From: Bugula neritina | Taxonomy: Eukaryota > Bryozoa > Gymnolaemata > Cheilostomatida > Bugulidae | DNA: 64,000 nucleotides | Reading direction: 5' to 3' | Assembly: GCA_964035545.1 (NCBI GenBank) | Contig: OZ037767.1 | Span: forward strand, 3,843,680 to 3,907,679 | In this document: piece by piece, positions 20,401-32,864 of the stretch | How positions within the stretch are numbered: position 1 is the stretch's first letter | Layout: every line of letters starts with the position of its first letter | Position numbers and translations under genes: made by a program | The notes under the pieces: model-generated | What the model was told of the DNA's origin: nothing | Databases searched by the model: none | Seen by the model: only the letters and a program-made list of their open reading frames with translations

Positions 20401-20720
20401 GCTGCTCCCATACTGTATATTTTATACTCTATACTACGTATATTTTACGCTGTATACTACATATATTTTATTTTAAATACTATATATTATATACTGTACA
20501 TTATATACTGCATATTATATAAAGCGTATTATAGATTGTATATAGCACATACTATATATAGCACATACTGTATTATATAGCACATACTGTATATAGCACA
20601 TAATGTATATAATAGCACATACTGTATATAGCACATAGTGTATATTGCATACTGCATATTGCATACTATATATTGCATACTGTGCATTGCATACTATGCG
20701 TTGTGTATATACTCAATAAT
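20400..20720. repeat. Degenerate TACTATA/TAGCACA simple repeat
   Basis: About 320 bases of imperfect repeats such as actgtatatagcacat abut the SINE. The SINE at 58 kb also abuts a TACTATA-type repeat on the same side. Confidence 0.8.
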
Positions 20721-20815
20721 TATAATACATATGATATACAGTTGGAATTTTTATGTTATAAGCCTATAATTTGATGAAATATGTCATGGTGCCTACCATT
20801 ATCAGATTTCCTTGA

Positions 20816-20965
<150 letters not shown>

Positions 20966-21534
20966 TGGTGAATGATAACAATTAAAAATAATGCCAGTTA
21001 TATTTTTCTTCCATAAGTAAAATTTATATTTGACATAGACTGACTATGACTACAGCTTATAGTTTTATGCTAAGTTCCCTGGAGAAATCGGCAGCTTGGA
21101 CTATTATACTGCTTGTACTATAGCTCTTATTCCAACAACATGTCTAAAGCCATAGCTTCTGCCTGTTACATATAGCACAGCTACAATAAATACATACAAA
21201 CTTTGGTAGCTGCACTACTACATAATGTTCTCATCAATACAGCATGCTAAAACCAATACGGAGGACTGAAACCATAAACCACTGCACTAAGTCACCTCTA
21301 ACTAAGAGCTGTTTATAGATAATTTCTATAAATGATTTAGAATTTCAGTAGCTGTACTACTGCATCATGGTTGAACCAATACCAGAGAACTAAAGGGTTA
21401 TCTTACAAATATTCAATTATGTATTTACAACTATTACACTGGTATGCTATGTACTAATTAATTGAGATGAATTTAATATATTTTAACATTCTTTAGCTGA
21501 ATCCACGTCATGGCCAACAATTGATTAAAGAAGA

Positions 21535-22693
21535 ATGGCTGAGCCTACAGTTGCCATCTTTAAGGATTGTTGAACAGAATTCCTTGGTTACTACAAATTC
21601 ATCCAGTATAATTATGATAGGATGTACATAAAGTAAGTCTTGCAGGTAAATAGCTTGAGATCAACACTACTCTTTCTATCTAGGATGGGCCTTTCTTTGC
21701 TGTCCCAAAACTTGTCTTATGACAAGGTAGTCTGCGTTGTTTCCAAGATAGCAACGTTCACCAAAGTCGGTAAGTTCTAGCAATATGAGTATGAGCTAAG
21801 GCTAAAATTATTTAACTTTTAACTGTAATATTATCATATTATCCACTATGGTTTATTCTATGAACAAATACTTGAGCAAGATCATCAACATATATGACAT
21901 ATGTGTGTTGAATGAGAGAATCATCTATGAACAAAAATAAACCATAAAATATTGTTTATAATATTTACATTGTCTTTATTGTAGTTATTGTAGCATTTAA
22001 GTTTTTTCTAGGATCAAGTATAAGATATAAGATTTCAAAAATTGACATGCCATAGTAGGCTTTAAGCTGAGATATTTTTCCTAACACTAACCTTCTGTAA
22101 ACACATGCCTTGCCCAGTGTATTCCATATATAAGCCATTTGAAGCAGTATATAGATATACTGGAAATAATTTGTATTATATTGTATATCCTGTGTAGTAT
22201 ATGTATAATATTTGAAAATAGTGTAGTTTAAAACTAAATTGCAAAAACATCAAATAATAATTAAACATAAGATATAAGCATTTGATGGCTATTAAGCTCT
22301 TTCTGATAGCTACTTTATTAAGCTATTCTTTAAAACAAGAAAGTTATTTTGATATTATTGTTCAACCTGAACGAAGGTATGACTAATATATAACAGAAAT
22401 TATGTCGTCTCCCACTACAAGTTTTGCTGTTTGACTTTAGGAACATGTTTCAGAACCAGCATTCCAACACCCCCCAAGTCTATATTTGCCAAGATCTCTG
22501 ATGCAATGTAAGTAGCTATTATATGGGCACACATATAATAATATAAGACTTGTATACATAATAATAAGTAACTTAAAGTGCTGGCAGATGAAAATTGACT
22601 TTTTGCTGCTGAAAAAAATGGCTGCTCTTTAATGTTTTAGATTTGGTGCACAGAAAGACCAGCCCTCTTATTCTGAACGTATGTAGTACTCTA

Positions 22694-22768
<75 letters not shown>

Positions 22769-23789
22769 CCATGTTATAATACAGTATAATATATTATGAT
22801 ATATTATATTATAATATAATGTAATATGTAAAAAATCCGTAGTGCTCATATAATGTATTATAACATATTTTGATACTTGCATATAGTAATAGTAAAATAG
22901 TATAATATTATAATAAAAGTGATGTTGTATAATATAATACCTAACTACATACTATAACAAAGTGCAATATAAAATATAATACATTGCATTATTTTATTAT
23001 ATACTACTGATATAATATAATGTAGAATAATTTAATATACTGTAGTATAAATGAATATAGTAGGCCTATACTATATAACATAATATAGGATATAATAATA
23101 TACCACATTAGATGGTTATTATGCTATCTATATTATAGATAGCATAATAACCATCTAATGTGGTATAATATCATATAGAATGGCTATCTTTAAATTCAGA
23201 TCTAGCATTGAGGTTGTAATATTATATCAAGGGTTATATTTGCTCTAACAAGTATATTGCAGTGATGTGTAATTGTTGTATATTATGTTCATTCCTCTTC
23301 TTAAGATTTCAATATAATTATACATGATAATTAAAAGAGTTGAATCAATTTTGCAAAATTACTTATAATTGCTTTGCACTAAATTATTTATCTAAATTTA
23401 TTAGACAAACAAAATACTATACCAAGATTTTAGCCTTTTTACTATAGGCTTGATTTTACCTGTCTATGCAACACTTGAATAACATAATATTGTGCAGTAT
23501 TTATGTTTTACTATCTATAAATAAATGCCTATTTTATGAGTCATAAACTGTCAGCAATCTGTTCCCATAAGTTGACTTTTATATTTCAGCTGAAATACCT
23601 CGCTGGGTGAATCTGGCAGCCTACCTCATGTTTCTGTCACTGACTGTCATAATTTACACAGTAATAGTCAGCATGCTGCCTAAATCATCTGATGGCATGG
23701 AAAACTTTGGTGCCTTACGTAACCGTGACATCGGAAGCGTTCAGAGCCCCCTATCGCGAGCACAACAGCAACCACAGGCTACGAAATAA
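21535..23789 (+). CDS. Small single-pass membrane protein with in-frame TGA in exon 1
   Basis: Exons: 21535-21632, 21684-21769, 22441-22507, 22641-22678 and 23590-23789, all with GT-AG borders and agreeing phases (2, 1, 2, 1). A polyadenylation signal AATAAA lies at 23879. The ATG at 21535 has a good context (agaagaATGg) and an in-frame TAA upstream, but codon 13 is TGA (21571-21573). After it the frame is open to the end. If translation starts at a later Met (codons 30 or 34) the product is about 130 residues. It has a Pro-rich middle (SIPTPPKS), one hydrophobic segment near the C-terminus (WVNLAAYLMFLSLTVIIYTV) and a polar tail, so it looks tail-anchored or single-pass. I do not recognise the family. 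Confidence 0.6.
22698..22766. repeat. (AT)n microsatellite
   Basis: About 68 bases of pure AT in intron 4 of the small membrane-protein gene, followed by some 400 bases of AT-only, TATAATA-like sequence. Confidence 0.95.
23099..23167. repeat. Perfect 34-bp inverted repeat with 1-bp loop
   Basis: Arms 23099-23132 and 23134-23167 are exact reverse complements around a single T. The arms contain the non-simple sequence accacattagatggttatta, so this is not an AT-repeat artefact. It lies in the last intron of the small membrane-protein gene. Confidence 0.95.
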
Positions 23790-23878
23790 AAAGAAAATTT
23801 ATTCCTATGTTCCAAATGTTATTGCCTATGTTTTGCATCACCAAAAAATTAAGTCTGTATTATATTCATTACAAAGTC

Positions 23879-23884
23879 AATAAA
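23879..23884 (+). terminator. Polyadenylation signal
   Basis: Canonical AATAAA, 90 bases after the stop codon of the small membrane-protein gene. Confidence 0.75.
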
Positions 23885-24239
23885 GTGTTGAATTAATCCA
23901 CGTCCACTGTTCACCATGTTACTATGTCAAATGATTCCTACAATTAGTCTGTGACAGTTAATTACTAGGATCATGTAGAAATAGAAAAAATCAGATGGCA
24001 GCCTGCCAATTGTATTTGTAAACATACCAATTCCGAAAGGTCTAAAAAATTACTATTTATAGCAATTAATATTGAAAGTAAGAAATGAAATAATATGTAA
24101 AAGAGAGCAACTGAATAGACGGCAGAAAAAACATTTTAGAAAAGCAAATTTTGTATTATAAAAATAAAAACTGGAACAATTTGTAGCAATAATAAAGATT
24201 TGACAATGCGTTATATGCTGAAGCAAACTGATCACCTAA

Positions 24240-24335
24240 TTTAAGCACAAAACTTGATGACATTACGTAATGTGAGCCCAAAAATTGATGACATCACCTA
24301 ATTTGAGCACACAAGTTTGTTAATTTCACTCACTA
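24240..24335. repeat. Short direct repeat with TGACATCA-like sites
   Basis: Two imperfect units of about 40 bases, each with ttgatgaca[t]... and ...aatttgagcaca. They lie just upstream of the putative start at 24343. A regulatory role is possible but not shown. Confidence 0.4.
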
Positions 24336-24342
24336 AAGAAAC

Positions 24343-26046
24343 ATGTGGTCAGATGCGATATTTACTAACATTCCTCACTTCACCAGCTTGTTCAGCATCT
24401 CAAAGGGGGTGTTCAATTTTGCTTACTGCTGGCTGTTCTTTCTTGGCACGCTAAACTATATTTTTCCTACTTTGCTACTGAGTGATTTTCAAAGTTTAAG
24501 GTTTGTTATTTAAATCATTCAAAACGCAAGCAGCAAGTTTCAAGAGCATGTTTGCGAAAAAAGTTTTATAACTATATTAAAAAACTAAAAGAAAGAATTG
24601 TTCTATTTCGTATTCAAACATAAAATCATAAGAAAAATCATTTCATATCTCTGAGATTTTTGCTGCTATATTTTAAACAGTCTTTGAGTTTTTAAATTTT
24701 CTAGTGTTTTAGTTTTAAGTTTTGCTTTTCATAACATTTCAACAGACTTTTATCCAACACAGTACACAACATATGTAACACTGTGCACAGTTGTTTCTCA
24801 ACTGAGATCAGTTTAAAGTAGAAATTACAGTAGACCAATAAAATTCAGGCAATAACTTAAAAGCATAAAAGTAGATTAATAAGTTGCTTATATCATTAAT
24901 GTTTGTTATCTGAAGAAAAAATAGTGTCCAAGTACTATCTATACTGGCTATAATGAGTGTCTGGATACCCATCAACAGGTTCTCACACTGTGTTGTCTCA
25001 AGATACATGAGTCTTTCAAGAGAGGTAAACGTAGTTCACGCTTGAATATCTTGCCAAATAGTGTGCCACTTATTAGCAGATAGAAATTGTCTGTCTATCG
25101 TGGAGATAACTCTTAAAGCATCCCAATAAGCATGATGAATAAGTAGCTAAAATGGTGATTAATACTTGACATACAAAATGGTTAAATCGGGCATTTTAGT
25201 TACTGCTGAAATATATTCAGCCAAAGTAGCTTGGTTTTTACTGGCTTGCTAGGCGTTGTTGAATTAACTCGTGCGATCTACTATTGGTATCTATTGAATA
25301 AATGTGAGTGCAAGGGTATGAAGTTACCCTACCATTATTTTGCTCCAGAAGTTTTCCACTGCTGATGTCTTAATCAGTTTTATCCAGCATATGTGCAGCT
25401 GCTCAGGCAACTTTCCCACCTAAACCAGACCTAATGTATAAGTGGATTTCATTTATTCTTGTCACTTGAACTGGTTTATTTAACTATAAATATTTTTATT
25501 TTAGTCCAAAAAGTTAACATTTCAGTGTAATATATTAAATCTTAATAGTGGAACAATTGAGAGCCCTTTTCTCAGAATACATATGATTTACATAGTTCAT
25601 AAACAGCTATACTTAGTTACCTAGACAGAACCTGTTTTTATTACAGACGGCTCAAATGATGCTACCATTTTGTACGCTGATAGTGGCCACATTTCTGTAC
25701 TTTGACTCGCTGGCATGCATTATGAACGTCAGCGTGGGTCAGTTGGTGTTCTACAGAGCCAAAGCATACGGCAGAAAAGTAAGACAGTATAATTAAAAAT
25801 TAATGTAGTAAGAATTGCACGAATTATAAGTATCAGCTATAAAAGGGTCGAAATTTTCTCATCAAACAGAAGCAAACCCTTGGGATTCAAACTTCTCTTG
25901 CAACAATTTTTTTTAACCTATTAGCATGCATGACTGTTTCTTGGTTATATTATGTTTTGTAAGTGATAGTTCATTTTTTGCAGATACAACGAAGTTTAAA
26001 GCGTATTTATAGAGAAACCCAAATGCGCTCAAGTGCATGCAGTTAA
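24343..26046 (+). CDS. Putative small membrane protein; last two exons clear, 5' part tentative
   Basis: The final exons are 25647-25778 (acceptor tttattacag, donor GTAAGA, phase 0) and 25984-26046 (acceptor tttttttgcag, stop TAA), followed by AATAAA at 26108. They encode a hydrophobic stretch (MMLPFCTLIVATFLYF), then a basic tail (GRKIQRSLKRIYRE). A candidate first exon starts at ATG 24343 and stays open to about 24500-24512 with its own hydrophobic stretch (FAYCWLFFLGTLNYIFP). Only a weak donor (GTTATT) would join it in phase. Exon 25647 cannot be an alternative end of the preceding gene because the phase differs. The family is not recognised. Confidence 0.4.
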
Positions 26047-26107
26047 TGCTATAAATATCTCCTACTGGTTTTAAAGACTATACAATATAAAACTGCTACA
26101 TGTCGGC

Positions 26108-26113
26108 AATAAA
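26108..26113 (+). terminator. Polyadenylation signal
   Basis: AATAAA 62 bases after the stop codon at 26046. Confidence 0.65.
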
Positions 26114-26355
26114 ACAAAAGTTTAGCAAAAATATCAACCATTTTGTTGTAGTCTGTATTTCAACATAAGCAGTCTGCATGGTAATGCCTTTGGTCAACAA
26201 ATTCCAACAACTTGTAGAAGAAAAATTATTTGATATCAGCATACATCAGTGGATAAAAGCATCAAAAATATTTGCGTATAATCTAATCAGACAATCAGTA
26301 TTGGCAACAACTTAAGGGTTTCACACACCTGTGTAAATAAATTGTATATGTGTGT

Positions 26356-26378
26356 AATATATATATATATATATATAT

Positions 26379-26419
<41 letters not shown>
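26356..26419. repeat. (AT)n with GTGT interruption
   Basis: About 60 bases of AT repeat, interrupted once by tgtgtg, between the putative membrane-protein gene and GPATCH2L. Confidence 0.9.
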
Positions 26420-26422
<3 letters not shown>

Positions 26423-27016
26423 CTGCACCTTATGTGATATAAATATTGTAAATTAATAGGATATATTACAATCTGAAATTTATGTATCAAAACAGCTTTC
26501 ACCATTTCAGTATAAAAGTGCAGTAAAAAGACATCTCTAATTTGCACAATAAATGTTCTTCTGCGAATGCTACCAGATACAAGTGAAGGAACAGTGAAAG
26601 GCAGCTGTGAAGGAACAGTGAAAGACAGCTGTGAAGGAAGTAGAAACGTGGTTCTGTACGTCTCCAAACAGGAGTAGGAATTGTGAAAAGTAATGAAAGC
26701 CATCGAATGAGTATGCAATCTCAATAGCACTTTAACAAACAAACAATAAAACAGAAACCCAACGTTAACAAGACAATATATTACTATATAAGATGTGACC
26801 CAACGAGTTCTTTAGAAGAAAGCACAACCAATAGCTAGATTGAGTCACATGCACCGTCACACTGTAGGAATACATAACAGAGTGCTGGAAGATCCACTCT
26901 TCAAGTTTAATATAAAAGGACATGGCTGTGCGGCTCATGGAAAGTTCATGGAAGAGACACGGGGCCAACAGTATGCACAAAATACGATCTGTAAAAAGAG
27001 AAGACAACCACCTATG
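26420..27016. other. Region downstream of GPATCH2L
   Basis: Probably the 3' UTR and flank of the minus-strand GPATCH2L-like gene. It contains a short direct repeat near 26575-26635 (gtgaaggaacagtgaaa twice). Reading frames here have no supporting splice or family evidence. Confidence 0.4.
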
Positions 27017-30000
27017 CTAGGTTGAACCTGATTTTTTCTTGGATGTAAAAAAATTAGCTGACAGCAATCTTCTTCGACGCCTTGTGTAATTCGAGTGATT
27101 GGGGGACCTGTAGGAAGGGGCGTTGGAGAAAAGTGATGTACTGCTAGAGGTAGTGAATGGAGATTTCAGTCTATATTCACCATTCATTGCCCAACTAATA
27201 CTAGAAGGCAGCTGTAAGTTGAAGCTTCTACTTTCACCTAAAAGAAAATAAGAAATATATTTTTCATTTACAATGAAAATGTGAAAAGCTGCTTGTAAAA
27301 AAAGCTTTTGTATACGTCACACCCAACAGAATCTGCAACAATTGTATTTATATTTATATAATTTCTAAATCACAGTAAGACAAAATGAAGATGCTATTTT
27401 GCAGTATACAACAGGACTTGAAGCAATACTGGACATACTGGAAGTGTTGTGTAGGAGTTGCTTTCTCCGCTTAGGTGACTTGTTGTTATCTGAGTTACTG
27501 GAGACGGAGTGCGAGGGGGTGACAAAACAATCCTGAGACTGCTCACTGGAACTCTGGCAAACCTAGTAAACACGATCAATATGTCAACAGGTAATATATA
27601 TGTCAACAGGTACAATATGTCAACAGGTACTATATTTCAACAGATAATATATATGTCAACATGTACTATCTCATGCAGACTTAAGGATAGTTATGGCTGT
27701 AGGAAAAAGAAAATGTGGGTTCCTGTGACACACTTTGTAGAGACCTGAGACTTACTAATTCCAACTTTGTACAACTTTATCCAACTAATATACTCTAAAA
27801 CTCCCAACAAGTTTCATGGTGGTGTATCCTCAGCTTTAAACTCTTCAGAGAAAGTCATAAATTGACTATTTGCAAAAGCTGATAACAAGGAGCACAATTT
27901 ATTAATTCGAAATATTGAAATAGGTTTACCTGTGCAAACAGCATTACCTTTGCTACAGTTCGCAATCTCCTGTATCCAGTTTTGATTGGACGGCCATATT
28001 TACCATATCTGGTCTTCTTCAGCTTCGTAGAATAAGTGACCTGAGGAAATGAATGCTGGAAGATGCCGGTAAGGTGCATGTGCTCTGAGGTGGGGGCGTG
28101 GGAGTTGCCCCCTCGACTGCTCAACCTGCCAGAGTCTGCGGAGGGCTTGACTAAAGCAACACAAATACACCTCCCGATGAACGATAGAACTAATGAGTAG
28201 ATCTCAAACAAGTTATAGCAAGTTGAAACCTGAACATAACTATAGTGATGCTTTACTATTTCAGGTAAACTTTCTATATCTCAAATTCTTATATATAAAA
28301 ATGGAACAAATGACGGTGTTTAATTTGCATTTTATTAGAGAAATTAGAATGGCATGTGGCGATCAAGTAATTCGCGCAGAGGCAATGCTGTCAGTTATTT
28401 GATAAAACGTATCTTATGTTAGCCCTAAAACTCTGAGATGAGCACAGTAAACATGTGGGAGACTGCAGGTCTACGTATCTTACTCACTTGGAATACCGTA
28501 CGTAGAACCTCCGCCAACTTCGTGGAAGAAGTCTGATTGCTCATCATCAGCCTCACCTGCCTGGTCATCACATGTCTCAGCACCATCGGACGTGAGCAAA
28601 CTGGACTCACTAAAACACAGGAAATAGTGAGCAAACTGGACTCACTAAAATACAGGAAATAGTGAGCAAACTGGACTCACTAAAATACAGGAAATAGTGA
28701 GCAAACTGGACTCACTAAAACACAGGAAATAGTGAGTGAACAGAAATGTTGAAAACAAGAGGAAATAAGGAAACAGGAGTCTATGAGCTATACTAACTAC
28801 TATACTAGAAGAGGGGAGTATTAGTAAACAACACTCTGAAACCAAGACAAAATCAACAACAAAAAATTATTATTACAAATGGTGCTGCCATCATTATTCC
28901 GAGCAAAGTGTGGTAATGTTTTGTTTTGCGCTACAAGGTATCAGCAAGGTTTGTGCCGAGAGTAACTATTGAGAGAAAAGAAAGGGGATGCTAAAAGTAA
29001 CCATGGCGACACTTTGTACTCCAACATCACTATTGCGTAGAACTGTAAGAAAACTATAAATTACACGCTCAGTTTAAACTGCAAATACACAACTAGAATG
29101 CATCTTCTCTCAGTACAAAGCATGAAGAATGCACCTGGAAATATCGTAATAGCCGGTGTCGACGTTGAGTACGGGGATATAGTCAGCGGGCTCCGACTCC
29201 ATCTTCTGAGATCTGCACTTTCTGTCAGCACCAGTTTCAGTGTCCATCAACTCCTTCTTCTTACCGTGGGGGCGTGGCTTCATTTTACGCTCATGTTCCG
29301 GAGTGAAGGAGCGCCCGCTGGGAGCACTGCCGATTATTATTGACGGGCTAGCATTCAACTTAGCCCTTCTTCGTCTCCTCGCGTCTACATTATACAGGGA
29401 CAACTTTTGGCTCTACCGCATGTTGTTTTGGGCCTATCACTTTTTTAATTCAATTTCTGGTTGCTATACTATGAAAGTATATAAGGATAACTTTTGGCTC
29501 CATCATACTGGCATTATAAGAAGTCACTATACTTCTATGCTGTCTTTGGCCTTTGACTTTTGTAATATGATTGCTGCTTGCTATATTATAATACAATGAA
29601 AACCAGCACTCTTGCATCTAAATTCTAAAGGAAGACTGAAAGCAATTTTAGTACCTGATATGAAACTCCCCAAAAGCATGCTGATATGCCATAACACTAT
29701 CCTGTAGGGTTACTGGATTTGGAGAGGGGAGATAACTTACGATCTGTAGTCTTGCGCTCTTCAGAGAGGTCCGTAACCGAGTCAGACTCAAGGTCAGCGC
29801 CGGAAACAAAGCTGCTGTTAGCTGGCAGCGTCAGAGCTGACAGTTTGTTGGCAATCCTGGAGCATTGATCTTCCGAGTCTGTTGTGGCCTCGATGGCTGG
29901 ACTCAACTTGTTTCGACTGAAAACAATTAGTTGAGCAGTGAATTCAGTCGAGGAAAGGAGGAAGGAGCAAGTTCAAACATGATATAAGGAAATACATATT

Positions 30001-31008
30001 TTGTACTTTTTACCAAAGTCTAACATAATTTATTATTATAGCACTTTTATCTTGCTTAATGCTTGCTGAAAACAGGTTGAAATTTTTATTACCTGACTCA
30101 GTGCCAAAAACTCATTTTGACTCTTTTGGCTTAGAGATTTGTTAAATAAAAACTGCAATAAGAATACAGTTGTTTAACATTCCTCAGAAAACTCTGGAGT
30201 TGATCTAGCAGTAACAAGTGAAGACTCAGTAAATACTCACATATGAACAGGAAGGCCGTGTAGACCCCCGTTCTGCTGCACAGAAGTGCCTCTGAGAACA
30301 CTGTCTAAATCGCTACCAGCTGACGCCTCGCTTCTGTTAGGGAAATCAACCGACAGCAAACTCATTTCATCTGGCAGACCATTACTGTTCCGTCTCACCT
30401 TGCCTTTGCGTTTTCTTATAAACAGAAACAGGGTATGATGAGAACACAACTTCCATGAATGACTACTTATATTAATTCCAACGTTCTGTAGAAAGTAACA
30501 AGAAAACTGAACATATAAAAAAAACATTTCAAAAGTGCTTATATTTGTAGGTAAATATTATAGAACTTTCTATAATATATTATATTTGTAGGTAAATATT
30601 ATAGAGCTTTCTAAGCACCAAGAATTAAAATATGAATGAAAGGTTAACTCAAATGAATGGTCACAGTTTAAACTTTCACATATAGCAAACTTTTAGGTAA
30701 TGTTGAAAATAACATATTACGTGACATCTAGCAGCTATACAATATGTTCATCAAAAACAATAAAAATTGCAAAACTTGCTGTCTTTCTTTCAGAACAAGT
30801 TTAAACTCTAAAAACAGTTTTTGCATATATTCACCAATTACCCAGCTCTGTTGAGGAGCTATATGATGTAAACAGGTATCTAACTATGCAGCTGATCATC
30901 TATCAATGACCATTGCCAAACATACCTATTGTGGCGCTTCACCGTCTGCTGAAGCTCTTTTGATGATTCGTGGAGGGCCAATGTCAAATCTTCAGCTAGT
31001 GCTTCCAT
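27017..31008 (-). CDS. GPATCH2L: GPATCH2/GPATCH2L-like protein without G-patch
   Basis: Complete gene of eight coding exons: 31008-30926, 30414-30241, 29916-29741, 29384-29135, 28609-28488, 28150-27948, 27553-27439 and 27237-27017. All phases agree, giving 447 residues. The N-terminus (MEALAEDLTLALHESSKELQ) matches the MDELVHDLASALE-type start of vertebrate GPATCH2L and GPATCH2. Other family marks are basic KRKGKVRR and RRRRAK clusters, an acidic motif GEADDEQSDFFHE (family GDDEQSDWFYE) and late basic patches (SPKRRK, RRRRR). The stop follows KKKSGST with no glycine-rich G-patch, as in GPATCH2L rather than GPATCH2. The family is nuclear and its function is poorly defined. The acceptor of exon 5 lies in a 35-bp tandem repeat. 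The gene faces away from FTSJ1 across a shared 1.86-kb upstream region. Confidence 0.85.
28598..28740 (-). repeat. 35-bp tandem repeat spanning a splice acceptor
   Basis: Four units of 35 bp (starts near 28601, 28636, 28671 and 28706) each contain, on the minus strand, a pyrimidine stretch, TTTTAG and the first 18 or so bases of GPATCH2L exon 5. So four equivalent acceptors lie in a row. Because 35 is not a multiple of three, only the one at 28610 keeps the reading frame. Confidence 0.9.
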
Positions 31009-32864
31009 AACATACCAAATAATTAATTTAGACTAGCAGGGAAGACAACAATCGTGTCGACTACCTGCAAACACATTACCGCATTGATTATGCATGCAAA
31101 AACGTGTAGATTGCTATTCAATTTTATCTTTAATAATTGGATCAATATCATAATGATAATAATTAATAAATGTAATCACTTAATTTTATTCATCGATAAC
31201 TGATAGTGATATGAGTGAGACTGAGAGTGACTGTGAGTGACACTGACAGTCGTACTGACAGACTTAGTTACTCAGTTGGACTTACTCTTAGAGCTAGTTA
31301 CACAAAGGTAGTCACTGTCACAGACTCACAGCCAATGTCATACCAGAGTATGATTATGATAGTCATAGTCGGACTGATAGTGATGCACACTCTGACTCTC
31401 AGTCTCAGTCGTGAGGCAGTTTTCCAACTTATACTCACCAAACTTTTAGTTTATGCAGTAATTTCAACGGCATTATGAAGTAATTATGACTATATTTCTA
31501 AATTTGTGGTGTTGTTGACAGATTACCGAATTGATTAATGTAAAAACTCTAATGATTTAGATCACGATAACATTTGCCCTATAGCCTACAGGACATCAGA
31601 GAGTGATTAGATTAGACGTTAGTTTGCTTCATTGATTTCTTCGTGCATAGATTTTATTTCGTGGAAAGATTTCGATATCATTGTAAGAGAATCATCGCCC
31701 ATCTAATAGTCGTAAACTGCCACCATCTACGATTCTTTAAAAAGTGCTAATAATGTAACCCTTATTTCAAGTCTGGTGGAAATATAATAAGAATATTTAT
31801 TATGATTATCATTGAGTAGAACACGACACAACATAGAGTGGAAGGTTCACGGGCCATGCCTTATTTTGCCATTTCTCATTCTAGTAGCACGCCTTGTGCT
31901 TGCGTGTAGAGGAACCACTTTAGCGACATCGGCGGGTATTGTTGATGTTGCAGAGATTTGTTTTATTTTGAGGCTCACACGGCATTACGATTATGAGTTG
32001 ATTTTCTGTAGTTCATCTTTATACGTGATATTATTAATGATTTTGCTCGTAAATATGGATAAAATGGTTAAAATTTCAATTTGTATTTTCATTTTGATTT
32101 TGTCAAGTGTCAGTGAATGACTATGAGTGCTACTCATAGTCATAGTGATTATCATAATGATAACCATTATGATTATGATTATAAAAGACAATCATTATGA
32201 CATTACATTGGCTAATTACTGATATTGATAATATTGAAAATCATAATGATATTTATATTTTATAGTTATTCACTTTCGTCTTTCAGCAAAATAACTTTCA
32301 ATTAAATTTAAAATTTAATTTTATAATTTAAAATTGAATTATTATATTTAATTTCAAATTCAATATCAACATGAAATCAGAAATGAAATATTTAATTTTA
32401 TATTAGATTAAATTTAATATTGATAATAGTAAAATTACAAGTATTTAGTATTTACTATTACTAGTACTAGTAGTACTAGTAGTAGTAGGAATAATAGTAA
32501 TGTTATAGTAATACTAACTATTAGACTTGGTGACAGTCTCATTAATCGTAATTATATTGGTAACCATGATTATAATAAATAATCATACTGATAACATAAA
32601 TTTAAAATTAAATTTTATAAATGATAAGAGACTAGACTATAGCCATAAGCGACTTCAACTGCAATTTGTAGTCACGACGATAATTGATGTATTTATCACT
32701 ACTTAAGTGGCTAATTATTTGATTATTTATTTTTTTATCTAACTAACTTACTGAACAGCAGGTGTAGTATAACATTGGCTATGTTATAAACTTGTATGTT
32801 TGGTTCTTTCATTTCTGTGTTCCGTTCATTTTAAGGTCATTCCTGAGACTGGTACTGATACAGC
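31009..32864. promoter_or_regulatory. Shared upstream region of GPATCH2L and FTSJ1
   Basis: These 1.86 kb separate two divergent start codons, so both promoters must lie here. It holds degenerate GTGACT/TGACAG repeats (31205-31420), AT-rich inverted stretches around aatttaaaatttaatt (32290-32420) and a tactagtagtactagtag run (32455-32490). I see no coding exon, and no clear TATA or initiator could be singled out. Confidence 0.5.

Noticed and set aside
20326-20580. Plus-strand frame rich in Tyr and Ile
   Set aside because: It is a translation of the SINE and the adjacent TACTATA repeat.
21535-21632. Selenoprotein call for the small membrane protein
   Set aside because: No SECIS-like ATGA...AA...GA structure is evident near the polyadenylation site and the family is not a known selenoprotein family; kept only as an open question.
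28598-28740. CRISPR-like array
   Set aside because: The 35-bp units are directly adjacent with no spacers, and the setting is a eukaryotic gene; it is an ordinary tandem repeat.
29098-29343. Plus-strand frame of 81 codons
   Set aside because: It is antisense to GPATCH2L exon 4, which is supported by family motifs and splice phases.
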